A stretch of 6,526 bases of DNA. Origin: Candidatus Brevefilum sp. Lineage in GTDB: Bacteria; Chloroflexota; Anaerolineae; Anaerolineales; Anaerolineaceae. Positions 1 to 6,526 of this stretch are shown here, in pieces (the stretch's first letter is position 1; the number at the start of each line of letters is the position of its first letter). The position numbers and the translations under genes are program-made. The notes below the pieces were generated by a model that was not told the DNA's origin, made no database searches, and was given only the letters and a program-made list of their open reading frames with translations. The DNA lies in NCBI GenBank assembly GCA_007135845.1, contig SLIC01000226.1, forward strand, positions 1 to 6,526, read 5' to 3'.

Positions 1-125
1 AAGAGAACCAACTCATCCAAAACTGGCAGAGCTTCCCGTTTTACGACCATGTGATCGACCGCTACCGCCAGGAAACCAATGAATTGGTCACCTACCTCGC
101 CGACATCCATAAACGAACAGACTAA
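1..125 (+). CDS. C-terminal end of an unidentified protein (partial)
   Basis: The third forward frame is open from the window edge (first full codon at 3) to a TAA at 123-125, giving 40 residues. The other two forward frames hit stops within this stretch, at about 52-54 and 80-82. The tail is hydrophilic and mostly helical in character, with motifs such as NWQSFPFYDHV and YRQETNELVTYLADIHKRTD. It has no membrane segment and no motif that I recognise. Codon use (GAC, ATC, CGC, CTC) resembles that of mutS2 downstream, which supports real coding. It lies on the same strand as mutS2 but 153 bases away, with an AT-rich spacer and no clear terminator, so an operon is neither shown nor excluded. The function cannot be called from this fragment. 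Confidence 0.6.
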   Translation, partial: ENQLIQNWQSFPFYDHVIDRYRQETNELVTYLADIHKRTD

Positions 126-213
126 GGTTGAGTCGTTGCAATCTACTCTACAACTAATCAGAAAGACAATTCACCTACTTCTAAATTCCTAATCGTCTAA
201 TACCTGCTTCCTG

Positions 214-262
214 TTCACTATTCACTATTCACTACTCACCATTCACTATCCATCATTCCATG
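214..262. repeat. Heptamer tandem repeat, consensus TTCACTA
   Basis: Seven-base units run in register: TTCACTA at 214, 221 and 228, CTCACCA at 235, TTCACTA at 242, then the decayed units TCCATCA at 249 and TTCCATG at 256. Four units are identical, one differs at two positions, and the last two are degenerate. The array lies wholly between the upstream stop (125) and the mutS2 start (279) and has no coding frame. It resembles the short tandemly repeated heptamers known between genes in cyanobacteria and some other phyla; no function can be read from it. The preceding bases (about 160-213) are also rich in CTA/TTC-like words and may be a decayed extension. Confidence 0.85.
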
Positions 263-267
263 ATAAA
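262..267 (+). promoter_or_regulatory. Weak candidate -10 box for mutS2
   Basis: GATAAA at 262-267 matches the TATAAT consensus at four of six positions and lies 11 bases before the mutS2 ATG. No purine-rich Shine-Dalgarno sequence is present between them; the bases are pyrimidine-rich (CTTCCCCTC). A start point 6-8 bases past the box would leave a leader of only a few bases. The expected -35 position (about 239-244) falls inside the heptamer repeat and does not match TTGACA. This is a tentative call; transcription could instead come from further upstream. Confidence 0.25.
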
Positions 268-278
268 CTTCCCCTCAT

Positions 279-2672
279 ATGAATGAGAAAGCTCTAGAAA
301 CACTCGAATTCCACAAGATCATTCACCGCCTGGTTGATTATGCCGATTTCAGCGCCTCGGCGGAGCTTGCCCGCCAGCTTAAGCCCACGCCCATCCTGGA
401 AGAAGTGCTGAACCGCCAGACGGCAACCCGGGAAGCGCGCCGCATCCTCAACCTCGATGTGGAGGTGTCATTTCAAAATGCACAGGACATCCGCCCTTTT
501 GTGGGTCTTGCTCGGCGGGATGGCGTTTTAGAACCTGTCCAGTTTTTAGGGATCAAAAATACCCTGATCGTCTCACGCTCAATGCGACGCAGCCTGGAGA
601 ACATGGCCTTAGAAACGCCAATGCTTTCCAACCTGGCTGAGGGTTTACCCGTTGGGTTGGGTTTGATTGATCAAATTAGCAAGACCATTTCAGACCGGGC
701 AGAAGTGCTCGATTCTGCCTCTGAAAAGCTATCCGAAATACGTCGGGAAATGAAGATCACCTACGAACGTACGATGGCGCGCATGCAGCGGTTTATCTCC
801 GACCCTGGCACAGCCCGCATGCTGCAGGAACCGATCATCACCCAGCGTAATGGTCGCAACGTTTTACCACTGCGGGCTGAGTACAAAGGCCGTATCAAAG
901 CCGTCATCCACGACCAATCCTCTTCAGGTGCCACCCTGTTCATTGAACCACTAGCTGTGGTGGAATGGAACAATCGTTACCGTGAACTTGAACTGGCAGA
1001 GCGAGACGAAATCCGGCGCATCCTGGCAGAGTTAAGCCAGCAGGTTGCCAAACACAGCGAAGCCCTCAAAACCATGGTCGAGGTAATGGCAGCGCTTGAC
1101 CTAGCCTTCATGTGCGCACGCTATGCAGAAGAGATAGAAGCATCAGAACCAACCCTGGTGCCTTTCCGTGCTGTGGAAGGGAAACATCCCGGCAGCGTCA
1201 TCCGTTTATTTAAAGCCCGACACCCCTTGCTTGATCCCAAAAGCGTGGTGCCAATCGACGTCGACCTCGATGATCAGACTTATGCCCTCATCATTACCGG
1301 GCCAAACACCGGCGGTAAAACCGTGTCCCTTAAAACCATCGGCTTGCTGGTCTTGATGGCGCAAACCGGACTGCAAATCCCGGCCGGTTCTGGTTCAACT
1401 CTATCTGTTTTTGAGGATGTCTTTGCTGATATCGGTGATGAGCAATCCATCGAGCAATCTTTATCAACCTTCTCAGGTCATGTCACCAACATCGTGGGCA
1501 TTCTGAAAAAGGCGAATGAACGCTCATTGGTATTACTGGATGAGTTGGGCGCAGGGACAGACCCCCAGGAGGGTTCAGCGCTTGCCCGGGCTGTGATGAC
1601 GCATTTATTGGATCGCAGCATCACCAGTATGATCGCCACCCACTACCCGGAGCTTAAAGCGTATGCCCACACCACACCGGGCGTGTTGAATGCCAGCGTC
1701 GAGTTCGATCTCAAGACTCTGCTGCCAACATTTCACCTCACCATCGGCTTGCCCGGCCGCTCAAATGCCCTGGCAATTGCTGAACGGTTAGGTTTACCAG
1801 AATCAATCATCACAACAGCTCGTGCAGAAATTGACCCCACCGATTTGCGCGCAGAAGATTTACTGGATGAGATTCATCGACAACGCGACCTGGCCCGTCA
1901 ATCTCGTGAGGCAGCTGAAACCGCACAGCAAGAAGCAGAGACGATCCGCAACCAGCTGGCTGACCGTTTGGACAAAATTGAAGATGAACGCCATGAGCGT
2001 CTCGAACAAACACGCCAGGAAGCTGAAACCCAATTAACGGCGATAAGAGAAGAATTGGAGAGATTGCGCCGCCAGCTGGCACGAGCCCGTCAGCCCCAGG
2101 AAGTCGTTGACCAGGTTGAGGAAACCGTTGAGGAACTCGAAGAAGTAATCGCCCAACCCATCATCCGCGAAACACCCAAAAAACCGGTCCGTAAACCCAA
2201 GGGACCCTTACGCCTCGGAGAAAAAGTCCATTTGCGCTCCATCGACCAGGATGGGGTGGTCACCAGCATCGGTGAGGATGAAATTGAAGTACAAATTGGC
2301 ATGCTCCGGGTTCGAGCGCGCAAATCAGATGTAATTCGCAAAGGTGAACCTGATGAATCGCCGAAGCCAAAAAGAGCCACGGCACAGGATGGAAAGATCA
2401 CACTGCCGCCGACGCACGAATCGCCTGGTATGGAAGTCGATTTACGCGGCCAGCGTGTCGATGAAGGACTTGATGAACTGGATCGATACCTGGAAAAAGC
2501 TTATCTCGCCGGGCTGCCCTTTGTACGCATCATTCACGGCAAGGGTACCGGCCGCTTGCGTGATTCTGTGCGTACTGCCCTGGGACGCAATACTTATGTC
2601 AATCGTTTTGAAACTGGTGGTGAAACAGAAGGAGGCGAGGGGGTCACTGTTGCCCATCTGAGACATCATTAA
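279..2672 (+). CDS. mutS2: Endonuclease MutS2 (MutS2/RqcU family, Smr domain)
   Basis: The product has 797 residues, close to the usual family length of about 780-800. The N-terminus (MNEKALETLEFHKII) is typical of MutS2 and starts directly in the core/lever region, with no mismatch-recognition domain. The ATPase part shows Walker A GPNTGGKT at 341-348, the conserved EQSLSTFSGH segment at 392-401, Walker B LVLLDELGAGTDP at 417-429 (D421, E422) and the ATHYPEL switch histidine at 455. A long charged coiled coil spans about 525-635. A small beta-barrel (KOW-like) segment lies at about 643-690. The C-terminal Smr domain (about 718-797) carries VDLRG at 720-724 and HGKGTGRLR at 753-761. Family members suppress homologous recombination by cleaving branched DNA. 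In Bacillus, MutS2 also splits collided ribosomes. All motifs look intact, so the gene should be functional. The start is secure: an in-frame TAA lies at 264-266, and 279 is the first ATG after it. No Shine-Dalgarno sequence is visible. Confidence 0.97.
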   Translation: MNEKALETLEFHKIIHRLVDYADFSASAELARQLKPTPILEEVLNRQTATREARRILNLDVEVSFQNAQDIRPFVGLARRDGVLEPVQFLGIKNTLIVSRSMRRSLENMALETPMLSNLAEGLPVGLGLIDQISKTISDRAEVLDSASEKLSEIRREMKITYERTMARMQRFISDPGTARMLQEPIITQRNGRNVLPLRAEYKGRIKAVIHDQSSSGATLFIEPLAVVEWNNRYRELELAERDEIRRILAELSQQVAKHSEALKTMVEVMAALDLAFMCARYAEEIEASEPTLVPFRAVEGKHPGSVIRLFKARHPLLDPKSVVPIDVDLDDQTYALIITGPNTGGKTVSLKTIGLLVLMAQTGLQIPAGSGSTLSVFEDVFADIGDEQSIEQSLSTFSGHVTNIVGILKKANERSLVLLDELGAGTDPQEGSALARAVMTHLLDRSITSMIATHYPELKAYAHTTPGVLNASVEFDLKTLLPTFHLTIGLPGRSNALAIAERLGLPESIITTARAEIDPTDLRAEDLLDEIHRQRDLARQSREAAETAQQEAETIRNQLADRLDKIEDERHERLEQTRQEAETQLTAIREELERLRRQLARARQPQEVVDQVEETVEELEEVIAQPIIRETPKKPVRKPKGPLRLGEKVHLRSIDQDGVVTSIGEDEIEVQIGMLRVRARKSDVIRKGEPDESPKPKRATAQDGKITLPPTHESPGMEVDLRGQRVDEGLDELDRYLEKAYLAGLPFVRIIHGKGTGRLRDSVRTALGRNTYVNRFETGGETEGGEGVTVAHLRHH

Positions 2673-2676
2673 GAAA

Positions 2677-2720
2677 AGAACCGACACTGCTCATTATTCT
2701 CCCATGACATTGCCGGTTCT
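2677..2720. repeat. Stem-loop just after mutS2
   Basis: AGAACCGACA (2677-2686) pairs with TGCCGGTTCT (2711-2720), giving a 10-bp stem with one A-C mismatch and a 24-base loop. It begins five bases after the mutS2 stop codon. No T-run follows on the + strand, so it is not a classic intrinsic terminator. It could protect the 3' end of the mRNA or help termination together with the next hairpin. Confidence 0.45.
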
Positions 2721-2723
2721 CTT

Positions 2724-2759
2724 GCACGTAGACCCCTCGGCCACGTGCCCGTTTGTTTA
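2724..2759 (+). terminator. Candidate intrinsic terminator of mutS2
   Basis: GCACGT (2724-2729) pairs perfectly with ACGTGC (2743-2748) around a 13-base loop. The T-rich stretch CCGTTTGTTT (2749-2758) follows. The stem is short (6 bp) and the T-tract is interrupted, so this is a moderate candidate. Its place, about 50 bases past the mutS2 stop and ahead of the convergent gene, fits a terminator. Confidence 0.4.
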
Positions 2760-2802
2760 GGTATCCTTATCGGTATTTAGCATAACACATAACCGTTACC
2801 AA

Positions 2803-2816
2803 AACGTGTCCACGTT
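2803..2816. repeat. Inverted repeat AACGTG-TC-CACGTT at the regulator's 3' end
   Basis: Perfect 6-bp arms flank a 2-base centre, directly after the stop codon (2818-2820) of the minus-strand regulator. It overlaps a second in-frame TAA at 2815-2817. Read on the minus strand, the hairpin is followed by only two T's (TTGG). The 2-base loop would force the inner pairs open. It may mark the end of the regulator transcript, or be a protein-binding palindrome; neither is shown. Confidence 0.4.
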
Positions 2817-2817
2817 A

Positions 2818-5800
2818 TTAAGAAAATATTTCTTTTTCACGCCATAGACGCTGGGCATTTAAGAAATATTTCCTGAGGGGTGTAGATTGTGTATGGGACT
2901 CAAGTTTTGCGTGTAGGTTTTTGTATTCTGTTTGTAATTTCTCCTTCGGAAGCCAAAGGGTTTTATTGGTTGAAAGCTGTCCTGCCAATTCTAGGCAAAA
3001 TTTATACAGGATGATCACGTCTCGCGACCTGGCAAAATCAAACACCTCAATCAATAAGGCTTCGGCCTGTTCATATCGTTCTTGCCGCATTGCCAACTGT
3101 GCCATGCGAAATTTACTCCATGATATTTCCTGCTCAAGGCTCTTTTGTTCTGCCAAAACAACAACGGATGAAAACTTCTGATCAGCAGAGGCATAAAATC
3201 CCTCTTCTAAATCAATCAATCCATCAACCATCAAAGCCTGGAGATAAAACGACGTCAAACTTTTTTGTTCTGTTACCATGATGATGGTTTCTAACAGCTC
3301 CCTGGCTTCAGCAAGCTCTCCACTTCGAATCAGCAATCGTGCCAAATGGATACTGTTCTCGACCCCATAAAAGGATTGGAAAGAATACCCTTGACGAACC
3401 TCGACGATCCGGTAATGCTTTTTTGCCTGGGCGTTATTGTTCAAAAAACCATAAATATCTCCCAACAAGGTATTGGCGGCCACAATACTTTGAACCTTAT
3501 GATGCTGTTCCGCTAAGTTCAGCGCTCGAGTAGCATGTAGAAAAGCTTCGTCAAGATGACCACGGACAATTTCAACTTTGCTGAGGATGATCAAAGCGAT
3601 CACCTCAACAACATCGTTTCCCAATACCTGGGCGATCTTCAATCCTTCCTGTGCGAATTCCTCGCTTTTGTTGTAATGCCCCCCAACATAATAAGCATGC
3701 GCTAACATGTTATATGCCCGCCATTGATCGAAAGATTCAAGTTTCGAAAAGAATTCCTGAAATAGCGCCTGGGACATTTGCAGTGCGATCCTTGCTTCGC
3801 CCATTACAAAATGAGTGTCACAGATCATCCGCCTGGCATGAAATTGTGCTGATGTTCGAAACGATAAATCTAATGGATTACTTTCAACGAGCTTAGTGAT
3901 TCGATCGGCTGTTGTGAAAACATCATCATAATTAAGAGTCCACCATTCTAATAACGCTTTTAGTGAGTGCGCTTGAATTAATGCCACTGAGTAATCCGTT
4001 TCCTCCAGGTTTATTACAGCCTTTTGTATCAATAGCAAGCCAGTTTCAAAATCCTCCCATAATAAACAAGCCATCGTAAGAACCAGGTTGGACAATCCCT
4101 CGAGTGGACCACCAGACTTCTTTCTTATAAACTGCTGTAGTTTACCACCCACATCTTCCAATATTTTCACCTGGTTTGATTGATAGGCAAAATTACCCCA
4201 CTGATGGAAGAGTTGAAAAATGCTATCACTGTCAAGAATGCCATCAGGTGCATTATTTAAAATTTCTTCAGCCTGCTGCAATGACCAGTTCGTATCCCTG
4301 GCAGCCCCGAGTTGCCAGGCATACGCTGCTGCTTTTAGATGCCATTTAAAGGCTTTCTCCAAATCTCCCCCAGACCTGAAATGTTCAGCAATAACCGCTG
4401 CCCTACCCAGCGCATCGGAAGACTGGGACAGTTCATGCGCTGCTTTTTGGTGAAATACTTGTTGATTAACAATGCTCGTTTCTAACAAGACAACTTCTCG
4501 CAACTTATGATGTGTAAAGGTTAGACTCTCCTCAGAATTTGCTTTGCCTTTCGGATTTGATACCAAGAAACCAGACTGGATCAAAGTATCAAGCGCAACC
4601 AGGAAGTCGTGCTGCGACATCTCTGAAACAGCTTGTAACAAGCTTAAGGGGATATCTTCACCGATGACAGCAGCGCAAGATAAGATATATCGTACTTCCT
4701 TATTGAATCGATAGAATCGACTTCGAATAAATGCATGGGCACTCTCGATTAATGGAAATTGTGTTACAGCTTGGAGCGCATTGGTCTGACCGTAAGTATC
4801 CAGTAAATGACGTAACATTTCTAAAGTCCAGAAAGGGATCCCCCTTGTCTCACGATACAAACCTTCCAAAAATGTGGCAGAGATCGGCTGATTCATTACT
4901 TGTTGAACCAGGTTTCTCATTTCTTCAGGGTTCAATCTGTTCACCCGAACAACCTCAACGGGATGTTTTCGCCACTCCTGATCAATCATCCAATCAAGAT
5001 CATTATAAGGTTCCAGGACCCTGAATGCGGTAATAAATACCCCATGTTCTTCAAAAAATCCTTGCGCCACCACATAAGACATGGCCTCTGTTGTTTGGTG
5101 ATCAACCCATTGGGCATCATCGAGGAAGAAGAGAATGCGGCCATACTTTTTGGTAACGAGAACAAGCAGGTGATGAAGCGCATCAAACAGGTGTTGACTG
5201 GCTGAGGTCAATTTACCTTTTGCAAACGGGGTAAGGTCTGTACGGAGCTCTGTCAGTTCTGGTAACAATAAGCTCAACTGGCTTGCCCATACCGCGTCTA
5301 TTTCACGCCAGATTTCTTCAGGAATGTGCCGCCGTAAGCCGTGTATGATGGGTGCCAGCGGTAAAGCTGTTTCATTTTCCCGGGCTGGTGCCAGGATGAG
5401 CAGGGGTGTTGGCGAGAGCGTTTCAAACAATTCCTGTACCAGGCGTGTTTTCCCAACACCCATTTCCCCTTCGATCTTTACCAAGCCACCCCTGAAATAA
5501 GCAGCCCGGAGCTGTGCTATTTCAGCAGTCCGCCCAACCAATGGCACCTGGATCGACGATGGAATCGGCCATTTCTGATCCCTTCTTTGAGGGCTTTCCT
5601 CTATCAGCCGCTGTGAATTTCGGCAGTTTTCAATAATTGCATCAGGTAAAGGGGCATTGTATTCTCGTTCAAAGAGAACCTCTAAGGCATCACAAAATTC
5701 TTGGATTTCTTGATGACGCCCTAATTTGAGTAACAAGTCCATCACAGCAAGGTGGGAGGAAATATCCTGGCAGTTCAAACGACCAATGTGAACAAATAAA

Positions 5801-6378
5801 TCGATCGCTTTTTGCAGTTGACCTAAAGCCTGGTAATGGACGGCCAGGTGTCTCATCATGTAGACCCGCTGCAACCCCAGTTCTTTATCAAGTGCTTGGC
5901 ACCAGGCTTCCAGGTCAGGATAATCGTGAAAATCATCCCCGTCAAAAATCCGGTCACCATGCCATAGATCAAGGCTCGTAGTAATTTGGTTGACAATCTG
6001 GACAGGCAAAGGTTGATTACTTGGAAAGGCAGTCAATAGCCCCTGCAAACTTTGGTAAGAAATTGAAAATTGCAACAGATCAATAAAACAGCGAGAATAA
6101 TCAAGAGACACCCGGTCACGTTCTGTAACCAGGAGGGACTTATCGGGAAGACTGTTTCGCAATCGGGAAAGGGCTGTGCGGAGCGTACCACGCGGATCAA
6201 CTTGTTCAGCCTTTGGCCAGAGGAGGTCAATCAACGTCTCACGGCTGACGGGCCGGTTTTCTACCGCCAGGAAGTAGAGAATACACCGTTCAACACGACG
6301 GGGGATTTTTATCGGCTCACCGTCACATAAAACCTCAACCGGCCCCAACAAAAGGATCTCAAGCAGGGATTCTTTCAT
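2818..6378 (-). CDS. SARP-like transcriptional activator: winged helix, BTAD, STAND ATPase, TPR-like repeats
   Basis: This 1186-residue cytoplasmic protein has no signal peptide or membrane segment. Residues 5-93 form an OmpR/SARP-type winged helix, with LLWP at 52-55 and a basic recognition helix at about 64-77. Residues about 97-258 match the bacterial transcriptional activation domain (BTAD), all helical. A P-loop NTPase of the STAND/AAA_16 type follows: LVGR at 280-283, Walker A GEMGVGKT at 304-311, Walker B ILFFLDD at 415-421 (D420, D421), and a GxP-type motif RGIPFW at 512-517. From about 650 to 1150 the chain is a TPR-like superhelix, with the clearest repeats after about 885 (for example AYYVGGHYNKSEEFAQEGL). 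In this family, ligand or protein binding to the repeats is thought to release the NTP-switched activator. The target genes and signal are unknown; neither neighbour suggests them. The start is bounded by an in-frame TAA at 6382-6384; there is no Shine-Dalgarno sequence. Two tandem stops (2818-2820, 2815-2817) end it. No frameshift is seen. Confidence 0.93.
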   Translation of the reverse strand: MKESLLEILLLGPVEVLCDGEPIKIPRRVERCILYFLAVENRPVSRETLIDLLWPKAEQVDPRGTLRTALSRLRNSLPDKSLLVTERDRVSLDYSRCFIDLLQFSISYQSLQGLLTAFPSNQPLPVQIVNQITTSLDLWHGDRIFDGDDFHDYPDLEAWCQALDKELGLQRVYMMRHLAVHYQALGQLQKAIDLFVHIGRLNCQDISSHLAVMDLLLKLGRHQEIQEFCDALEVLFEREYNAPLPDAIIENCRNSQRLIEESPQRRDQKWPIPSSIQVPLVGRTAEIAQLRAAYFRGGLVKIEGEMGVGKTRLVQELFETLSPTPLLILAPARENETALPLAPIIHGLRRHIPEEIWREIDAVWASQLSLLLPELTELRTDLTPFAKGKLTSASQHLFDALHHLLVLVTKKYGRILFFLDDAQWVDHQTTEAMSYVVAQGFFEEHGVFITAFRVLEPYNDLDWMIDQEWRKHPVEVVRVNRLNPEEMRNLVQQVMNQPISATFLEGLYRETRGIPFWTLEMLRHLLDTYGQTNALQAVTQFPLIESAHAFIRSRFYRFNKEVRYILSCAAVIGEDIPLSLLQAVSEMSQHDFLVALDTLIQSGFLVSNPKGKANSEESLTFTHHKLREVVLLETSIVNQQVFHQKAAHELSQSSDALGRAAVIAEHFRSGGDLEKAFKWHLKAAAYAWQLGAARDTNWSLQQAEEILNNAPDGILDSDSIFQLFHQWGNFAYQSNQVKILEDVGGKLQQFIRKKSGGPLEGLSNLVLTMACLLWEDFETGLLLIQKAVINLEETDYSVALIQAHSLKALLEWWTLNYDDVFTTADRITKLVESNPLDLSFRTSAQFHARRMICDTHFVMGEARIALQMSQALFQEFFSKLESFDQWRAYNMLAHAYYVGGHYNKSEEFAQEGLKIAQVLGNDVVEVIALIILSKVEIVRGHLDEAFLHATRALNLAEQHHKVQSIVAANTLLGDIYGFLNNNAQAKKHYRIVEVRQGYSFQSFYGVENSIHLARLLIRSGELAEARELLETIIMVTEQKSLTSFYLQALMVDGLIDLEEGFYASADQKFSSVVVLAEQKSLEQEISWSKFRMAQLAMRQERYEQAEALLIEVFDFARSRDVIILYKFCLELAGQLSTNKTLWLPKEKLQTEYKNLHAKLESHTQSTPLRKYFLNAQRLWREKEIFS

Positions 6379-6388
6379 AACTTACACA

Positions 6389-6394
6389 ATCATA
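6389..6394 (-). promoter_or_regulatory. -10 box (TATGAT) of the regulator gene
   Basis: Read on the minus strand, TATGAT matches TATAAT at five of six positions. Ten bases (TGTGTAAGTT) separate it from the ATG at 6378. A start 6-8 bases past the box leaves a leader of about 2-4 bases, so the mRNA would be nearly leaderless, in line with the missing Shine-Dalgarno sequence. The -35 position (about 6412-6417, 17-bp spacing) reads GGAAAA, a poor match. That is what one expects of a promoter needing an activator. Confidence 0.55.
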
Positions 6395-6400
6395 CCCTGA

Positions 6401-6420
6401 TTTTGTCCAGTTTTTCCCAG
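6401..6420 (-). promoter_or_regulatory. 10-bp direct repeat, candidate SARP-type operator
   Basis: On the minus strand, CTGGGAAAAA (6420-6411) is followed at once by CTGGACAAAA (6410-6401); eight of ten positions agree. The heptamer CTGGACA of the second copy ends nine bases before the TATGAT -10 box. Known SARP operators are heptamer direct repeats with a period of about 11 bp, the proximal copy about 8 bp from the -10. The layout here is close but not identical. Binding by the adjacent regulator (autoregulation) is inference. Confidence 0.4.
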
Positions 6421-6438
6421 GGCTTTCATGAAGGCTAC

Positions 6439-6482
6439 AAAATAAATAAACAAAAAGCTCACCGGGGTCTCTGGTGAGCTTT
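6439..6482 (-). terminator. Strong intrinsic terminator of the tRNA-Leu gene
   Basis: On the minus strand, AAAGCTCACC (6482-6473) pairs perfectly with GGTGAGCTTT (6463-6454) around a 9-base loop. A long T-rich tract follows (TTTTTGTTTATTTATTTT, 6456-6439). The hairpin starts four bases after the tRNA 3' end and closes the tRNA transcript before the regulator promoter. In the + direction only TTT follows, so it should work one way. Confidence 0.92.
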
Positions 6483-6485
6483 GGA

Positions 6486-6526
6486 TGCCGAAGGTGGGAA
6501 TCGAACCCACATGCCCGAAGGCACAC
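6486..6526 (-). tRNA. tRNA-Leu, 3' portion (cut by the window edge)
   Basis: Read on the minus strand there is a class II variable arm (stem TGCC/GGCA, loop TTCG; 6523-6512), a T arm with stem GTGGG/CCCAC and loop TTCGATT (6510-6494), and the acceptor 3' strand CTTCGGC (6493-6487) with discriminator A (6486). This acceptor strand implies a 5' end GCCGAAG, seen in bacterial tRNA-Leu such as the E. coli CAA isoacceptor. The long variable arm together with A73 argues for Leu over Ser or Tyr. The anticodon lies beyond the window, so the isoacceptor is unknown. The bases after A73 are TCC, so CCA is not encoded and must be added by the nucleotidyltransferase. Confidence 0.88.

Noticed and set aside
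126..213. Possible terminator of the upstream gene (GTTG at about 133-136 with CAAC some 12 bases later).
   Set aside because: The stem would be only 4 bp with a loop as long as 12 bases and no T-tract after it; no convincing terminator is present.
1810..2687. Open frames of 81-105 codons overlapping the 3' half of mutS2 on both strands.
   Set aside because: They lie wholly or almost wholly inside a strongly supported gene, have low-complexity or implausible protein sequences and no family motifs; they are shadows of the mutS2 frame.
2921..6330. Several + strand open frames of 60-101 codons opposite the regulator, and two short minus-strand frames inside it.
   Set aside because: All overlap the regulator coding frame, show no recognisable domain and have no start signals; they are antisense or out-of-frame shadows.
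6421..6436. Imperfect palindrome around TTCATGAA (6425-6432) between the tRNA terminator and the regulator promoter, a possible operator.
   Set aside because: Only the central 8 bp are perfect and one flanking pair is mismatched; such a short palindrome is expected by chance, and the direct repeat next to it fits the regulator family better.
6486..6526. tRNA 3' end as an attachment site of an integrated element.
   Set aside because: I find no second copy of the T-arm/acceptor sequence elsewhere in the window and no integrase or phage gene; the neighbouring gene is a chromosomal-type regulator.

Overview
The window reads as bacterial chromosome of moderate GC content, plausibly from Chloroflexota (Anaerolineae-like). 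That placement is inferred from three things: a very large SARP-type regulator (winged helix, BTAD, STAND ATPase and TPR-like domains), starts without Shine-Dalgarno sequences, and heptamer tandem repeats between genes. No taxonomic marker is complete here, so it is tentative. There are two complete protein genes, one gene tail and one partial tRNA gene. I see no CRISPR array, insertion sequence or phage gene.

Left part (1-278): the last 40 codons of an unidentified + strand gene end at 125. A 153-base gap follows. It holds an array of about six heptamers (consensus TTCACTA) ending some 20 bases before the next start codon.

Centre-left (279-2672, +): a full-length mutS2, coding for an endonuclease MutS2/RqcU-type protein. 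Its clamp/lever core, ABC-type ATPase, coiled coil, small beta-barrel (KOW-like) segment and C-terminal Smr domain are all intact.

Convergent gap (2673-2817): 145 bases with three inverted repeats. They probably serve as transcription end points for the two genes that face each other.

Right part (2818-6378, -): one 1186-residue regulator with an OmpR/SARP-like winged helix, a BTAD domain, a STAND-type NTPase and a long TPR-like helical tail. Its promoter region (6385-6422) has a good -10 box (TATGAT) 10 bases from the ATG, implying a nearly leaderless mRNA. Just upstream lies a 10-bp direct repeat whose geometry resembles SARP operators. This is the most interesting regulatory observation in the window.

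Right edge (6439-6526, -): the 3' end of a tRNA-Leu gene without encoded CCA, followed at once by a strong intrinsic terminator that insulates it from the regulator. mutS2 (housekeeping) and the regulator appear to be independent units; nothing shows a shared pathway.
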